Source: Hymenobacter plasmatis
GTDB lineage: Bacteria > Bacteroidota > Bacteroidia > Cytophagales > Hymenobacteraceae
DNA length: 64,000 nt
NCBI RefSeq assembly: GCF_020711255.1
Contig: NZ_JAJFAW010000008.1
Span: forward strand, 62,001 to 126,000
Direction: 5' to 3'
In this document: positions 34,056-43,885 of the stretch, piece after piece
How the letters are laid out: every line of letters starts with the position of its first letter
Numbering within the stretch: the first letter of the stretch is position 1
Program-made: the position numbers and the translations under genes
Notes under the pieces: model-generated
The model's database searches: none
Told to the model about the DNA's origin: nothing
What the model saw: the letters and a program-made list of their open reading frames with translations, nothing else

Positions 34056-34075
34056 CATTCTGCAAAACTAATTGA

Positions 34076-34939
34076 TTAGCCGAGATAAGGCTTCAGCGCT
34101 TTCGAGCGCGACGTGTGCCGCAAACGACGAATGGCCTTCTCCTTAATCTGACGAACCCGCTCGCGGGTCAGGTTAAACTTCTCGCCGATTTCCTCCAGGG
34201 TGAGGGCGGCTTCACCGTTCAACCCGAAGTACAGGGTGATAACGTCGGCTTCGCGCTTGGTGAGCGTGCTTAGGGCACGCTGCACCTCCTTGCGGAGCGA
34301 ATCGTTCATCAGGGCCATGTCCGGCGACTCTTCGTCCTCGTTTTCGAGCACGTCGAGCAAGCGGTTTTCTTCACCCTGTACAAACGGAGCATCCACGGAT
34401 ACGTGGCGGCCCGAGATTTTCAGGGTGTCCACCACTTCCGAGGTGGTCAGTTCAAGAACTTCGGCGATTTCTTCGGGCGAAGGCTCGCGCTCAAACTTCT
34501 GCTCCAGTTCCGAGAAGGACTTGCTTATTTTGTTCAGCGAACCCACACGGTTCAGGGGCAGACGCACGATGCGGCTCTGCTCGGCCAGGGCCTGCAGGAT
34601 GGACTGACGAATCCACCACACAGCGTAGGAAATGAATTTAAAGCCTCGGGTTTCATCGAAGCGTTTGGCGGCTTTGATGAGGCCCAAGTTGCCCTCGTTG
34701 ATGAGGTCGCCGAGGCTCAGGCCCTGGTTCTGGTATTGCTTAGCTACCGATACAACGAAGCGTAGGTTGGCTTTGGTGAGTTTCTCCAGCGCTTGCTGGT
34801 CCCCGTCGCGGATACGCTGCGCGAGCGTTACCTCCTCGTCGGGCGTGAGCAAATCAACCTTGCCAATCTCCTGGAGGTATTTATCCAGCGACTGGCTTTC
34901 GCGGTTGGTAATCTGCTTACTAATTTTTAGCTGTCTCAT
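34076..34939 (-). CDS. rpoD: primary sigma factor (sigma-70 / SigA type)
   Basis: The 287-residue length is typical of Bacteroidota primary sigma factors, which lack most of region 1.1. Region 1.2 is [21 protein letters not shown]. Region 2 contains [26 protein letters not shown] and [15 protein letters not shown]. Region 3 contains [13 protein letters not shown]. Region 4 has the -33 recognising helix-turn-helix [22 protein letters not shown]. The factor would read the TTG / TAnnTTTG promoters found through this window. It lies between pnp and trxB as a single unit. Confidence 0.95.
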   Translation of the reverse strand: MRQLKISKQITNRESQSLDKYLQEIGKVDLLTPDEEVTLAQRIRDGDQQALEKLTKANLRFVVSVAKQYQNQGLSLGDLINEGNLGLIKAAKRFDETRGFKFISYAVWWIRQSILQALAEQSRIVRLPLNRVGSLNKISKSFSELEQKFEREPSPEEIAEVLELTTSEVVDTLKISGRHVSVDAPFVQGEENRLLDVLENEDEESPDMALMNDSLRKEVQRALSTLTKREADVITLYFGLNGEAALTLEEIGEKFNLTRERVRQIKEKAIRRLRHTSRSKALKPYLG

Positions 34940-35005
34940 GGGACTAGGTAAGAACGATATCTGATGGGGTTATACGTAAGAAAAAGCCGCCCGGCCAGTC
35001 CCTCA

Positions 35006-35035
35006 GTCAGAGGAAGCCAACAGGCTCCCCCTGAC
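35006..35035 (-). terminator. possible terminator hairpin after pnp
   Basis: A 13-bp hairpin with two G-U pairs (GTCAG..GAGCC against GGCTT..CTGAC) lies 26 bases after the pnp stop codon. The only T tract is about 20 bases further on, so this is a tentative call. Confidence 0.35.
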
Positions 35036-35060
35036 ATTAGTTCGGGACGTTCGGGTCAAG

Positions 35061-37232
35061 CTACGCTTTAGCTTCGCCGTTGCTGGCAGCAGCCGCTTCG
35101 GGCTTGGGCAGCAACACTTTGCGCGAGAGCCGGTACTTGCCGGTTTTCTTATCGATTTCCACCAGTTTCACGTCAATATCCTGCCCCACTTCCAACAAGC
35201 CTTCCAGGGTCTGAATCCGCTCGTGCGTCACCTCGGAGATGTGCAGCAAGCCGTCTTTGCCCGGCATGATTTCCACGAAGGCACCGTAAGGCTGGATGCT
35301 GCGCACCTTGCCCTTGTACACCTCGCCCACTTCCGGCTGGGCCGCAATGGCCCGAATGCGGTCGATGGCACCCTGCATGTCCTCCTGGTTGGAGGCGTAG
35401 ATGCTCACGTGGCCCTTCTCGTCCTTCTCCTCGATGATAACAGTAGCGTTGGTATCCTTCTGGATTTGCTGGATGACTTTGCCACCTGGCCCGATTACCG
35501 CGCCGATGAACTCTTTGTCAATCAACATCTTGTGCGAGCGCGGCGTGTGAGGCTTCAACTCAGCAGCCGGGGCGGCAATGGTCTTCGCCATTTCGCGCAG
35601 GATGTGCAGGCGGCCTTCGCGGGCCTGGTGCAGCGCGGCGGTCAGAATCTCATTGCTCAAGCCCTGGATTTTGATGTCCATCTGGCAGGCGCAAATGCCT
35701 TTCTCGGTGCCGGTTACTTTGAAGTCCATGTCGCCGAGGTGGTCCTCGTCGCCGAGAATGTCGCTCAACACCGCGTATTCACCGGTTTCCTTGTCTTGTA
35801 CCAGACCCATGGCGATACCGGCCACAGCAGCCGAAATCTTCACGCCGGCATCCATCAGCGCCAGCGAGCCAGCGCATACCGTGGCCATCGAGCTGGAGCC
35901 GTTCGACTCCAGGATGTCCGACACGATGCGGATGGTGTAGGGGTTCTCGTCATCGGGCGGCAGCACCTGGCGCAGCGAGCGCAGGGCCAGGTTGCCGTGG
36001 CCGATTTCGCGGCGGCCAGCGCCACGGTTCGGCTTTACCTCACCGGTCGAGAAACCGGGGAAGTTGTAATGCAGCATGAACTTCGAGTAGCCCTTGGTGA
36101 GGGGCTGGTCCACAATCTGCTCGTCGAGCTTGGTGCCGAGCGTAGCTGTGGTCAAGCTCTGGGTTTCGCCGCGGGTGAAGATGGCCGAGCCGTGGGCACC
36201 GGGCAGGTAGTTGATTTCCGACCAGATGGGACGGATTTCGGTGAGCTGGCGGCCGTCGAGGCGCACCCGCTCCTTTACCATCATGTCGCGGATGGCCTTC
36301 TTCTCAGCCGCGCTGTAGTAGCGGCTGAACATCTTCATGTCCAGCTCAGGCTGCTCAGCCAAGAGCTTCTCCAAAAACGCCTTTTTCACTTCCGAGAAGC
36401 CTTCCTTGCGGCCACCTTTGCTGGTGTTGCCGGAGCGGGCCACGGCGTAAGCGTGCTGGTAAATGTTGGCGTGGATGTGTTTCTTCAGGTCATCGTTCTC
36501 CTCGTACTGAGGATACTCGCGGGTGGGTGAGTTGGCTTCACGGCCTACGGCTTCTGCCAGGTCCTTTTGCAGCTGGCACTGAGCCTTGATGGCTTCGTGG
36601 CCGAAGGCAATGGCCGCCACCATCTCTTCTTCGCTCACTTCCTTCATGGCACCTTCCACCATGGCCACAGAGTCGGCCGTAGCACCTACCATGAGGTCCA
36701 TGTCGGCGCGGGCCAGGTCGGAAGTCTTGGGGTTAATCTGGAACTGGCCGTCGATGCGCGCGACGCGCACTTCGGAAATGGGGCCAGCAAACGGAATGTC
36801 CGAAATCGACAAAGCAGCCGAAGCGGCCAAGGCGGCCAGCGCGTCGGGCTGAACTTCTTTGTCGGCAGAGATGAGGGTAATCATCACCTGCACTTCGTAG
36901 TGGTAGTCCTTGGGGAACATCGGCCGCAGGATGCGGTCGACGAGGCGGCAGACCAAGATTTCGTAGTCCGACAGGCGGCCTTCGCGGCGCTGGAACGAGC
37001 CGGGGATTTTGCCGGCCGAGCCGAATTTCTCCTGGTAGTCTACCGACAGCGGCAGGAAGTCAACGCCTTCGCGCTGGCTCGGGGCCGAAACCACCGTAGC
37101 AAGCAGCATGGTGTCGCCGAGGCGAACCACAACGGCGCCGTCGGCGAATTTGGCCAGCTTGCCGGTTTCGATGGAGATAACGCGGCCGTCAGGCAGCGCC
37201 AAGGTTTTGGTAATGGCGTGGGGTTGGGACAT
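35061..37232 (-). CDS. pnp: polynucleotide phosphorylase
   Basis: PNPase degrades RNA phosphorolytically from the 3' end. The 723-residue protein has two RNase PH domains (residues about 10-230 and 320-550), a KH domain ([20 protein letters not shown]) and an S1 domain ([31 protein letters not shown]). A short Ala-rich tail ends it. It follows rpsO, the order known from many bacteria, but a strong terminator lies between them. The 5' leader has a palindrome at 37277-37302. Confidence 0.97.
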   Translation of the reverse strand: MSQPHAITKTLALPDGRVISIETGKLAKFADGAVVVRLGDTMLLATVVSAPSQREGVDFLPLSVDYQEKFGSAGKIPGSFQRREGRLSDYEILVCRLVDRILRPMFPKDYHYEVQVMITLISADKEVQPDALAALAASAALSISDIPFAGPISEVRVARIDGQFQINPKTSDLARADMDLMVGATADSVAMVEGAMKEVSEEEMVAAIAFGHEAIKAQCQLQKDLAEAVGREANSPTREYPQYEENDDLKKHIHANIYQHAYAVARSGNTSKGGRKEGFSEVKKAFLEKLLAEQPELDMKMFSRYYSAAEKKAIRDMMVKERVRLDGRQLTEIRPIWSEINYLPGAHGSAIFTRGETQSLTTATLGTKLDEQIVDQPLTKGYSKFMLHYNFPGFSTGEVKPNRGAGRREIGHGNLALRSLRQVLPPDDENPYTIRIVSDILESNGSSSMATVCAGSLALMDAGVKISAAVAGIAMGLVQDKETGEYAVLSDILGDEDHLGDMDFKVTGTEKGICACQMDIKIQGLSNEILTAALHQAREGRLHILREMAKTIAAPAAELKPHTPRSHKMLIDKEFIGAVIGPGGKVIQQIQKDTNATVIIEEKDEKGHVSIYASNQEDMQGAIDRIRAIAAQPEVGEVYKGKVRSIQPYGAFVEIMPGKDGLLHISEVTHERIQTLEGLLEVGQDIDVKLVEIDKKTGKYRLSRKVLLPKPEAAAASNGEAKA

Positions 37233-37276
37233 CAGCGGGATTTGCTTAGAAAAGCGACAGCGGGCGAGCAGCCAAA

Positions 37277-37302
37277 AACGAACACCGCTAGCGGCATTCG
37301 TT
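37277..37302 (-). promoter_or_regulatory. palindrome in the pnp leader
   Basis: A 26-base imperfect palindrome: AACGAA..CCGCTAGCGG..TTCGTT, with one 2-base mismatch on each side. It ends 45 bases upstream of the pnp start. It could be a leader stem used in autoregulation, as is known for E. coli pnp, or a protein-binding site. Only the palindrome is observed. Confidence 0.4.
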
Positions 37303-37378
37303 ACTCAGGAAAACACAGCAACAGCGCGCCGATACAAAACAGTGCCACGGGCCAGCCTCGGCGCAAAACCGACCCGAA

Positions 37379-37421
37379 CAAAAAAAGAGTAGGGAACCTT
37401 CGTTGGAAGGCTCCCTACTCT
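37379..37421 (-). terminator. intrinsic terminator after rpsO
   Basis: A 10-bp stem (AGAGTAGGGA / TCCCTACTCT) carries an inner CCTTC/GAAGG stem and is followed by seven T on the minus strand. It lies 13 bases after the rpsO stop, so pnp expression probably needs its own promoter or read-through. Confidence 0.9.
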
Positions 37422-37433
37422 CAGACTCTGGAC

Positions 37434-37709
37434 TTACTTACGGATGCCCAGCTCCTTGATGATGGCGCGGTAGCGGTTGATTTCGCGGTGCTGCAGGTAG
37501 TCCAACATGCGGCGGCGCTTACCTACCAGCTTCAGCAGGCCCAAGCGCGTGCTGTGGTCCTTCTTGTTGGCCTTGAGGTGCTCGGTGAGGTGGTTGATGC
37601 GGTGGGTGAAGAGGCCAATTTGAGCCTCGGCCGAACCGGTATCGGTTTTCAATTTCTGCAGGCTGTTCTTTTCGAAAATGGCCTGTTTTGCTTCTGTAGT
37701 TAAAATCAT
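37434..37709 (-). CDS. rpsO: ribosomal protein S15
   Basis: A 91-residue primary 16S rRNA-binding protein of the small subunit platform. It has the family motifs [44 protein letters not shown] and [12 protein letters not shown]. The start is ATG 37709 ([14 protein letters not shown]), since the upstream open stretch to 37790 is not S15-like. Confidence 0.98.
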   Translation of the reverse strand: MILTTEAKQAIFEKNSLQKLKTDTGSAEAQIGLFTHRINHLTEHLKANKKDHSTRLGLLKLVGKRRRMLDYLQHREINRYRAIIKELGIRK

Positions 37710-37878
37710 CGGTTGATAGGTGTTACCCCGTCTTAGATTTTGGAATGAAAAAAATGTTGATTTGATACCCCACACATTGGGGTGCCGCAAAGGTACGCAA
37801 TTTTAAAACAGGATAAAAGCGCGATACGGGAAATTTTCCATTGCTTAAGGTTCTGCTTTATTGAGCTAAAATTGCCGC

Positions 37879-39324
37879 TTATTCTTCTACTGGCTCAATA
37901 ATTTTCCGCAGCCCCGGAATGCCCAGGCGCTGCGGCAAACGGCGCCAGAAGTCCAGTTCAAGCAGGCCCGAGTCGTTATAAGCCTGATACAGGAAAAACA
38001 AACCAGCCGGCAGCAGCACCAGGTTCGACATCCACATGCCGATGCCAACCGGCCACACAAACTCGCGGCCGTACTTCTCGCCCATGATGCTGAGCACGTA
38101 GTAAATGATAAAGAAGAGGATGGAAACGAGGATGGGAACCCCCAAGCCGCCCTTCTTAATAATTGAACCCAGCGGCGCCCCAATCAGGAACATGAGCAAC
38201 ACCGCCACCGACTGCGAATACTTCCGGTAGACCTCAATGCGGAACAGAGCCGAATTCCGAGCGTAATCGTTGAGCCGCTCGGCGGTGGAGTTGGCAAAGG
38301 CCCGAAGGTTGTTAGCCCGGTTTGTAGCCTGCTGAATGATGGGCGCGGTCGGCGCGGCCAGGCGCGAAGCCGGCACCTGCAAGTGGGCTGCGCGTCGGTT
38401 GGCCGCCCGGCCGGTGGTATCGAAGCGCAGGAAGGTGAAGTAGGCGTTGGCTTGCCGGGGAATCCCCTGTTGCTCGTGGGTCAGCTTCTTCTGGATGGAA
38501 TCCGTGGCATTGTGCAGCTGCGGAATATTGAGCATCATCCGGTTTTCCTTGAACAAGTCCTCCTTGGTGCGGCCCAGGTCGAACGATGCCAATGAAAACG
38601 TGACCAGGTTGTGGTCGAAACCTTGGCGCACAAAGCTGGCGCCGGCCCGGTCTTGCGCATCGGGCTGCTCCACATAGTTGTGGCCATGGAACAACTCGAG
38701 GCTGAGATAGCCGCCATTAAAGCGCGTGAACATGCGCCCGGAGTCGGCCAGCATCACGGTAGCATTGCCCGACTTCTGGGTGTGGTCGTAAATCATCACC
38801 CCGTGCAGGCGGTCGCCGTTTTCGCCCGTTTTCTTGTCGACCTTAATGGTATAGCCGGGAATGCCGTTGTAAAAAACGCCTTCCCGAATGTCCAAAGCCA
38901 GTTTTTGCTGGCGTACATCCCAAAGCAGGCTGTAGGCTTTCAGGTTGGCCTTGGGCACGATGGTTTCGTTGAACCAAAAGGCGCCCACGGCCAGCCCAAC
39001 CGTAAGCAGCAGCACCGGCCGCAAAATCCGCGTTAAGGCAATGCCGGACGCCTTGATGGCCGTGAGTTCGTGGTGCTCGCCCAAGTTGCCATAGGTCATG
39101 AGCGAAGACAGAAGCACGGCCAACGGCAGCGAAATGGGCACGATGAGCACACTGAAGTAAAACAGCAGCTGCAACAACACCCCCGTGCCCAAATCCTTGC
39201 CGATGATATCGTCGAGGTACTTGAGCAGCGTATGCGTGAGCAGAATAAACTGCACCACCGCAAAAGTGAGCAAGAATGGCCCGGCAAAGGCCTTTAGAAT
39301 AAGCTTATCGAGCTTCTTAAGCAT
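37879..39324 (-). CDS. LptF/LptG-family lipopolysaccharide export permease
   Basis: A 481-residue inner-membrane protein with three N-terminal helices (residues about 15-115, including LLTFAVVQFILLTHTL and LIVPISLPLAVLLSSLM). A large periplasmic jellyroll-like region comes next, then three C-terminal helices (VAVLLMFLIGAPLGSIIKKGGLG...). This is the YjgP/YjgQ fold that moves LPS out of the membrane with LptB. Whether it is LptF or LptG cannot be decided. The periplasmic part has a long insertion (about residues 290-350) rich in Ala and Arg. Confidence 0.9.
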   Translation of the reverse strand: MLKKLDKLILKAFAGPFLLTFAVVQFILLTHTLLKYLDDIIGKDLGTGVLLQLLFYFSVLIVPISLPLAVLLSSLMTYGNLGEHHELTAIKASGIALTRILRPVLLLTVGLAVGAFWFNETIVPKANLKAYSLLWDVRQQKLALDIREGVFYNGIPGYTIKVDKKTGENGDRLHGVMIYDHTQKSGNATVMLADSGRMFTRFNGGYLSLELFHGHNYVEQPDAQDRAGASFVRQGFDHNLVTFSLASFDLGRTKEDLFKENRMMLNIPQLHNATDSIQKKLTHEQQGIPRQANAYFTFLRFDTTGRAANRRAAHLQVPASRLAAPTAPIIQQATNRANNLRAFANSTAERLNDYARNSALFRIEVYRKYSQSVAVLLMFLIGAPLGSIIKKGGLGVPILVSILFFIIYYVLSIMGEKYGREFVWPVGIGMWMSNLVLLPAGLFFLYQAYNDSGLLELDFWRRLPQRLGIPGLRKIIEPVEE

Positions 39325-39428
39325 AGAAAACGGCGCTGCCTCTGAACTGTACGTCGGCGCTGAAACGAAAGTCCAAGGAAAAAAGTACCGGAACCGAACC
39401 CAGCCCAATTGGAGGGTTCACGCGGTGC

Positions 39429-39842
39429 CTACCCTCCTACTTGCTCGCGGAGCTTGGCAACCAGGCCCTCCCACATTTCTTGCTGCTCCTCGGCATCGTG
39501 CGCCGACGAGTAGTCAATCACGCGCAAATACACCTCGTCGGTTACCTGCGACGAATCCAGCGTGAACTCCAGATAATTCGCGTCCGCTACTTGCTGGCGC
39601 AGGTCGTTCAAGAACACAAACCGGATGGCCCGATTCAGCCGCTGGCCCGAAATCTCGGCGTAATGGTTTTCCTGATCCCAAATAAAATTGAGCCGCTGAC
39701 CTTCCACGTAGCGCACATCGTCGCAAAACCACTGCGAAAGACCGGAAGCGGTAGCCAAATAAGGAAAAAGAATTTTAGGCGAAGCGTTGATGGGAAATTC
39801 CACCACGAAGCGCGTTTTAGTTTGGGTATCAGGCAGAGCCAT
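39429..39842 (-). CDS. START-like (AHSA1-type) domain protein
   Basis: A 137-residue protein of the Bacteroidota START-like family. It begins ALPDTQTKTRFVVEFPINAS and carries LFPYLATASGLSQWFCDDV, which corresponds to the ligand-cavity fold of SRPBCC proteins. Its ligand and role are unknown. The same family is often found beside LPS-export permease genes, as here (104 bases upstream of the LptF/G gene, same strand). Confidence 0.85.
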   Translation of the reverse strand: MALPDTQTKTRFVVEFPINASPKILFPYLATASGLSQWFCDDVRYVEGQRLNFIWDQENHYAEISGQRLNRAIRFVFLNDLRQQVADANYLEFTLDSSQVTDEVYLRVIDYSSAHDAEEQQEMWEGLVAKLREQVGG

Positions 39843-39927
39843 AGTTTTTGATACGAAGGGGCCTGGTCAAACAAAGGTCTGAAACCGGCCACGAGGGAGA
39901 AATACAGTGTTTTTTTGCCCCAGGACC

Positions 39928-39959
39928 TTGCGTCGGGGCCGATTGTAGCGTTACCTTTG
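39928..39959 (+). promoter_or_regulatory. promoter of the tRNA gene
   Basis: TTG (39928-39930), 21 bases, TACCTTTG (39952-39959), ending 16 bases before the tRNA. Confidence 0.7.
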
Positions 39960-39975
39960 CACCCACAAAAAACCC

Positions 39976-40049
39976 GGCGGGGTAGCTCAGTTGGTTAGAG
40001 CACAGGATTCATAACCCTGAGGTCACGAGTTCAACTCTCGTCCCCGCTA
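39976..40049 (+). tRNA. tRNA with CAT anticodon (tRNA-Met, elongator; tRNA-Ile2 not excluded)
   Basis: The cloverleaf is complete. The acceptor stem GGCGGGG/CCCCGCT has a G-U first pair. The D arm is GCTC..GAGC, the anticodon loop TTCATAA has CAT at 40010-40012, and the T arm is ACGAG-TTCAACT-CTCGT. The anticodon stem has one A-C mismatch next to the loop (CAGGA/CCCTG). CCA is not encoded. It is not the initiator, which has a GGG/CCC anticodon stem. A CAT anticodon could also belong to the lysidine-modified tRNA-Ile. Confidence 0.9.
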
Positions 40050-40055
40050 CTTTAG

Positions 40056-40089
40056 AAACCGTTTCAGCTACGCTGGGGCGGTTTTTTTG
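40056..40089 (+). terminator. intrinsic terminator after the tRNA
   Basis: AAACCG / CGGTTT stem with an inner CAG/CTG pairing and seven T, 7 bases after the tRNA. Confidence 0.75.
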
Positions 40090-40177
40090 CTTTGGGGACT
40101 TTTGAAGACGGCATTACTTCCGGAGCAATACTGACTTCTTTTTAGCTCAATATTTAGACTGAACTATTTTTCCTGGG

Positions 40178-40220
40178 CTAAAAACAAGAAAACGCTGAAC
40201 CCAAGGGCCAGCGTTTTCTT
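40178..40220 (-). terminator. intrinsic terminator after rplT
   Basis: A 12-bp stem (40186-40197 with 40209-40220, AAGAAAACGCTG) with an 11-base loop and TTGTTTTT on the minus strand. Confidence 0.85.
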
Positions 40221-40242
40221 GGTTCTTGATGCACAGGGGCAA

Positions 40243-40587
40243 TTACTTCACTTTTTCCACGATGCCTTTGAAGGCCTCTGGGTGGTTCAGCGCCAAATCA
40301 GCCAGCACTTTGCGGTTGAGTTCGATGCCAGCCTTTTTCAGACCGCCCATCAGCTGCGAGTACGACAGGCCGTGCTCACGAGCGCCGGCGTTGATACGCT
40401 GAATCCAGAGGGCACGGAATTCGCGCTTCTTTACTTTACGGTCGCGGTAAGCGTACAAGAGGCCTTTTTCAACGGCGTTCTTGGCTACGGTCCATACGTT
40501 TTTGCGTCGGCCATAATAGCCTTTCGCCAAACGCATGATTTTCTTACGACGGTGGCGCGAGGCCACGTGGTTGACACTTCTTGGCAT
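40243..40587 (-). CDS. rplT: ribosomal protein L20
   Basis: A 114-residue 23S rRNA-binding assembly protein with the typical start [20 protein letters not shown] and the motif [20 protein letters not shown]. It is the last gene of the infC-rpmI-rplT group. In other bacteria L20 represses this operon by binding the leader. The 152-base rpmI-rplT gap holds imperfect repeats that could fold. Confidence 0.98.
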   Translation of the reverse strand: MPRSVNHVASRHRRKKIMRLAKGYYGRRKNVWTVAKNAVEKGLLYAYRDRKVKKREFRALWIQRINAGAREHGLSYSQLMGGLKKAGIELNRKVLADLALNHPEAFKGIVEKVK

Positions 40588-40649
40588 AACCTAGAGAGTT
40601 TTTGGCAGCCGGCGACAGAGGGTTGTCTTAGAGCCGGAAGCCTGGTGAT

Positions 40650-40739
40650 TGTTTAGTTATTAGTTGTTGGCTGTCAGTTGTTTGTATCAAATCAGATGCA
40701 GGAAAACCCAACAACTGACCATGAGCAACTGACAACAAA
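40650..40739. repeat. GTTGTT/CAACTGAC-type imperfect repeats between rpmI and rplT
   Basis: GTTGTTGGCTGTCAGTTGTT on the left is approximately complementary to CAACAACTGAC and CAACTGACAACAA on the right. Similar GTTGTTGATTGTTG units occur at 40939-40976 between infC and rpmI. The role is unknown; they may form a leader fold. Confidence 0.45.
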
Positions 40740-40934
40740 TCAGATGTTCAACATCTGGCGCACGCGGTTCATGTCGGCGCTGCTCACGAGGCCCGTGTGG
40801 GTCAAACCACGCTTCTGCTTGGTCGTCTTCTTCGTGAGGATGTGTGATTTGAAGGCGTGCTTCCGCTTCACCTTGCCCGTTCCGGTGAGCGCAAAGCGCT
40901 TCTTAGCACCGGATTTCGTCTTTACTTTCGGCAT
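40740..40934 (-). CDS. rpmI: ribosomal protein L35
   Basis: A 64-residue basic large-subunit protein, [20 protein letters not shown]... ending in [11 protein letters not shown]. It has full family length and the expected place between infC and rplT. Confidence 0.98.
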   Translation of the reverse strand: MPKVKTKSGAKKRFALTGTGKVKRKHAFKSHILTKKTTKQKRGLTHTGLVSSADMNRVRQMLNI

Positions 40935-41017
40935 TGTAGTGGTTGTTGGAGGGTTGGTTGTTGATTGTTGATTGCTGACCGACCGGGGGTCGGGAAGCCA
41001 TCTTCAACCGGTAAAAT

Positions 41018-41695
41018 CTATTCAGCGTCCGTGGTCGCCGGTGCCGATTCAGCTGCCTTGTCGGCAGGCTCAGCAGCAGGCTTGGGAGCTTTTTTCTCAG
41101 CCTTAGCATCCGGAGCAGCGGCCGGCTTAGCAGCAGGCTTCACTACGGCCGCCGCTTTGGGAGCGAGGTAGAGGAACATGCGCTTGCCTTCGAGCTTGGG
41201 CAGTTGCTCTACTTTGGCCAGGTCTTCAAGAGCCTGGGCAAACTTGAGCAGCAGGATTTCGCCCCGCTCTTTAAACACGATGCTACGACCCACAAAGTGC
41301 ACGTAGCTCTTGATTTTCGCGCCTTCGCGCAAAAACTCCTGGGCGTGCTTCACCTTAAAGGCGAAGTCGTGCTCGTCGGTGTTGGGACCGAAACGAATTT
41401 CTTTCAGGACGACCTTGGTCTGCTTGGCCTTCAGCTCGCGGGTCTTCTTCTTCTGCTCGTACTTGAATTTCGAGTAGTCGATGACGCGGCATACGGGCGG
41501 CGTGGCCGTGGGCGAAATCTCAACGAGGTCGAGATTCTGGTCCTGGGCCATTTTCCGGGCTTGGTCGGTCGGATAAACGCCTTGCTCGACGTTGTCGCCG
41601 ACCAGGCGCACTTCGCGAGCCAGGATTTTTTGGTTGATTTTGAACGGCTCTTCCACCTGCTGGCGGGGCACGTACCGACGATTCGGGGCTGCTAT
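41018..41695 (-). CDS. infC: translation initiation factor IF-3, probably starting at ATA
   Basis: IF-3 keeps ribosomal subunits apart and checks start codons. The core runs from [19 protein letters not shown] to the C-terminal domain ([28 protein letters not shown]). A tail of about 45 residues rich in Ala, Pro and Lys follows and is not part of the usual fold. Only a GTG at 41671 and an ATA at 41695 are available between the upstream in-frame stop and the conserved region. GGAGGAGGA at 41704-41712 sits 8 bases before the ATA but 32 before the GTG. The ATA start adds [12 protein letters not shown], which resembles IF-3 N-termini. Rare AUN starts are known for infC in other bacteria. Confidence 0.88.
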   Translation of the reverse strand: MAAPNRRYVPRQQVEEPFKINQKILAREVRLVGDNVEQGVYPTDQARKMAQDQNLDLVEISPTATPPVCRVIDYSKFKYEQKKKTRELKAKQTKVVLKEIRFGPNTDEHDFAFKVKHAQEFLREGAKIKSYVHFVGRSIVFKERGEILLLKFAQALEDLAKVEQLPKLEGKRMFLYLAPKAAAVVKPAAKPAAAPDAKAEKKAPKPAAEPADKAAESAPATTDAE

Positions 41696-41703
41696 GGTTT
41701 GGT

Positions 41704-41712
41704 CCTCCTCCT
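41704..41712 (-). promoter_or_regulatory. strong Shine-Dalgarno sequence of infC
   Basis: GGAGGAGGA on the minus strand contains AGGAGG and ends 8 bases before ATA 41695. Shine-Dalgarno sequences are seldom used in Bacteroidota, so one of this strength is unusual and supports the ATA start. Confidence 0.7.
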
Positions 41713-41776
41713 AAAAAAGTGGCGGGAAATGAGATTCGGGGCGGTTTAGGCCTGGTAAGGCCTGGCAATCAGGGGG

Positions 41777-41808
41777 CAAATATCGGTATTTATCTTGGTA
41801 AAGGCAAA
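41777..41808 (-). promoter_or_regulatory. infC operon promoter
   Basis: TTTG (41808-41805), 20 bases, GATATTTG (41784-41777; 7 of 8 to the -7 pattern). It lies downstream of the thrS terminator, so infC-rpmI-rplT can be transcribed separately from thrS. Confidence 0.6.
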
Positions 41809-41863
41809 TTACTTGTGAAATCAGTAGTGAAATACACTAAGCACGGCCTCAGGCAAGGAAAAT

Positions 41864-41910
41864 CAAACACCGTCAGGTTGAGCTGCTTTCGCTGGCTCAA
41901 CCTGACGGTG
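41864..41910 (-). terminator. intrinsic terminator after thrS
   Basis: A perfect 16-bp stem (41868-41883 with 41895-41910, CACCGTCAGGTTGAGC) with an 11-base loop, then TTTGATTTT on the minus strand, 11 bases after the stop codon. The loop side includes TTGAGCT. Confidence 0.85.
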
Positions 41911-41921
41911 CTGTTCCTTAA

Positions 41922-43856
41922 TTAATAAGCTTCAACAATCTGGCTTTGCACGCTCTTCACGAAAGCATCGAGAGGCATAGAACCCAGGTCGCCTTCGCCA
42001 TGCTTGCGCACCGAAATGATGTTGTCCTGGGCTTCCTTCTCGCCTACTACCAGCAGGTAAGGGATTTTGCCCATTTCGGCATCGCGAATTTTGCGGCCAA
42101 TACGCTCATCGCGGGCATCCACGGTACCGCGTAGCTCGCGCTGTTCCAGTTGGGCTTTCACCTCGTTGGCGTAGTCGATGTACTTGTCCGAAATCGGGAG
42201 CACAATGAATTGCTCGGGTGTCAGCCACAGGGGGAAATTGCCAGCGCAATGTTCGATGAGCACAGCCACGAACCGCTCCAGCGAGCCAAAGGGCGCGCGG
42301 TGCAGCATCACGGGGCGCTGGCGGGAGTTGTCGGAAGCGACATACTCCAAGTCGAACCGCTCCGGCAGGTTGTAGTCTACCTGAATGGTGCCCAACTGCC
42401 AGCGGCGCCCGAGGGCATCGCGCACCATGAAGTCGAGCTTGGGGCCGTAGAAGGCCGCTTCGCCTAGTTCGGTTACCGTGGGCAGGCCTTTTTCGGCGGC
42501 GGCTTCCTGGATGGCGCTTTCAGCCAAAAACCAGTTCTCATCGGAGCCGATGTACTTGGTTTTGTTCTCCGGGTCGCGGAGGCTGATTTGGGCTGTGTAG
42601 TCTTCAAAACCGAGGTTTTTGAACACGTAAAGCACCAAGTCAATCACCTTCTTGAACTCCTCCTTCACCTGGTCGGGGCGGCAGAAGATGTGGGCATCGT
42701 CCTGCGTAAAGCCGCGCACACGGGTCAGGCCGTGCAGCTCGCCCGATTGCTCGTAGCGGTACACGGTGCCAAACTCGGCGTAGCGAACGGGAAGGTCGCG
42801 GTAGCTGCGGGGCTCCGTTTTATAGATTTCGCAGTGGTGGGGGCAGTTCATCGGCTTGAGGAAGAATTCCTCGCCGGGGTTAGGCGTCTTGATGGGTTGG
42901 AACGAGTCAGCGCCGTATTTCTCGTAGTGGCCGCTGGTCACGTACAGCTCTTTCGCTCCGATGTGGGGAGTTACCACGGGCTGGTAGCCGGCCTTCACCT
43001 GGGCTTTGCGCAGGAACTGCTCGAGGCGCTCGCGCAGGGCAGTGCCTTTGGGCAGCCACAAGGGCAGCCCAGCTCCTACTTTCTCTGAGAAAGCAAACAG
43101 CTTCAACTCCTTGCCCAACTTGCGGTGGTCGCGGCGCTTGGCTTCCTCCAGCCGCTCCAGGTACTCGGTGAGGTCCTTGGCTTTGGGGAAAGTGATGCCG
43201 TAGAGGCGCGTGAGCTGCTTGTTTTTCTCATCGCCGCGCCAGTAGGCACCGGCCACGTTCATGAGCTTGGCTGCTTTGATGGTGCTGGTGTCGGGGATGT
43301 GCGGGCCTCGGCAGAGGTCGGTGAAACCACCTTGGGTATAGAAGGTAATCTGGCCGTCTTCCAAGTTTTCGAGCAGTTCCAGTTTGTAGGGGTCCTGCTT
43401 TTCCTGGAAGTAGGCGATGGCATCGGCCTTCGATATTTCCTGGCGGATGTAGCGGCTTTTGTTTTTGGCCAGCTCCAGCATCTTCTTCTCGATTTCGGGG
43501 AAGTCTTCGCTGGAAATGCTGCGACCTTCGCCCAAATCGACGTCGTAGTAGAAGCCGTTCTCTACGGCGGGGCCGATGGCCAGCTTCACGCCGGGATAGA
43601 GCGTTTCGAGCGCTTCGGCCATCAGGTGAGCCGAGGAATGCCAATAAGTAGCCTTGCCGGCCTCGTCGTTCCAGGTCAGGATTTCAACGGTAGCATCTTC
43701 CGTGAAGGGACGGTAGAGGTCGCGGACTTCGCCATTGACGCGCACAGCCAAGGCATTGCGGGCCAGGCCTTCACTGATGCTGGCGGCCAGGGCATGGCCC
43801 GTAGAGCCAGACTCGACTTGGCGAACCGAGCCGTCGGGGAGGGTAATATTGAGCAT
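41922..43856 (-). CDS. thrS: threonyl-tRNA synthetase
   Basis: A class II synthetase of 644 residues. Residues 1-62 are a TGS domain. An editing domain follows with [16 protein letters not shown]. The catalytic domain has motif 2 ([25 protein letters not shown]) and the zinc-binding Cys/His residues ([10 protein letters not shown]). The anticodon-binding domain closes it ([18 protein letters not shown]). It lies upstream of infC, as in many bacteria, but with a terminator between them. A small terminator-like hairpin lies just upstream of its start. Confidence 0.98.
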   Translation of the reverse strand: MLNITLPDGSVRQVESGSTGHALAASISEGLARNALAVRVNGEVRDLYRPFTEDATVEILTWNDEAGKATYWHSSAHLMAEALETLYPGVKLAIGPAVENGFYYDVDLGEGRSISSEDFPEIEKKMLELAKNKSRYIRQEISKADAIAYFQEKQDPYKLELLENLEDGQITFYTQGGFTDLCRGPHIPDTSTIKAAKLMNVAGAYWRGDEKNKQLTRLYGITFPKAKDLTEYLERLEEAKRRDHRKLGKELKLFAFSEKVGAGLPLWLPKGTALRERLEQFLRKAQVKAGYQPVVTPHIGAKELYVTSGHYEKYGADSFQPIKTPNPGEEFFLKPMNCPHHCEIYKTEPRSYRDLPVRYAEFGTVYRYEQSGELHGLTRVRGFTQDDAHIFCRPDQVKEEFKKVIDLVLYVFKNLGFEDYTAQISLRDPENKTKYIGSDENWFLAESAIQEAAAEKGLPTVTELGEAAFYGPKLDFMVRDALGRRWQLGTIQVDYNLPERFDLEYVASDNSRQRPVMLHRAPFGSLERFVAVLIEHCAGNFPLWLTPEQFIVLPISDKYIDYANEVKAQLEQRELRGTVDARDERIGRKIRDAEMGKIPYLLVVGEKEAQDNIISVRKHGEGDLGSMPLDAFVKSVQSQIVEAY

Positions 43857-43865
43857 AGGATTGGA

Positions 43866-43885
43866 ATAAAAGCCCCCGTGGGGCT
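43866..43885 (-). terminator. terminator-like hairpin abutting the thrS start
   Basis: AGCCCC-ACG-GGGGCT followed by TTTTATT on the minus strand, ending 9 bases before the thrS ATG. It may be the terminator of the TPR lipoprotein gene upstream (stop at 43998) or a leader element controlling thrS. Confidence 0.6.
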
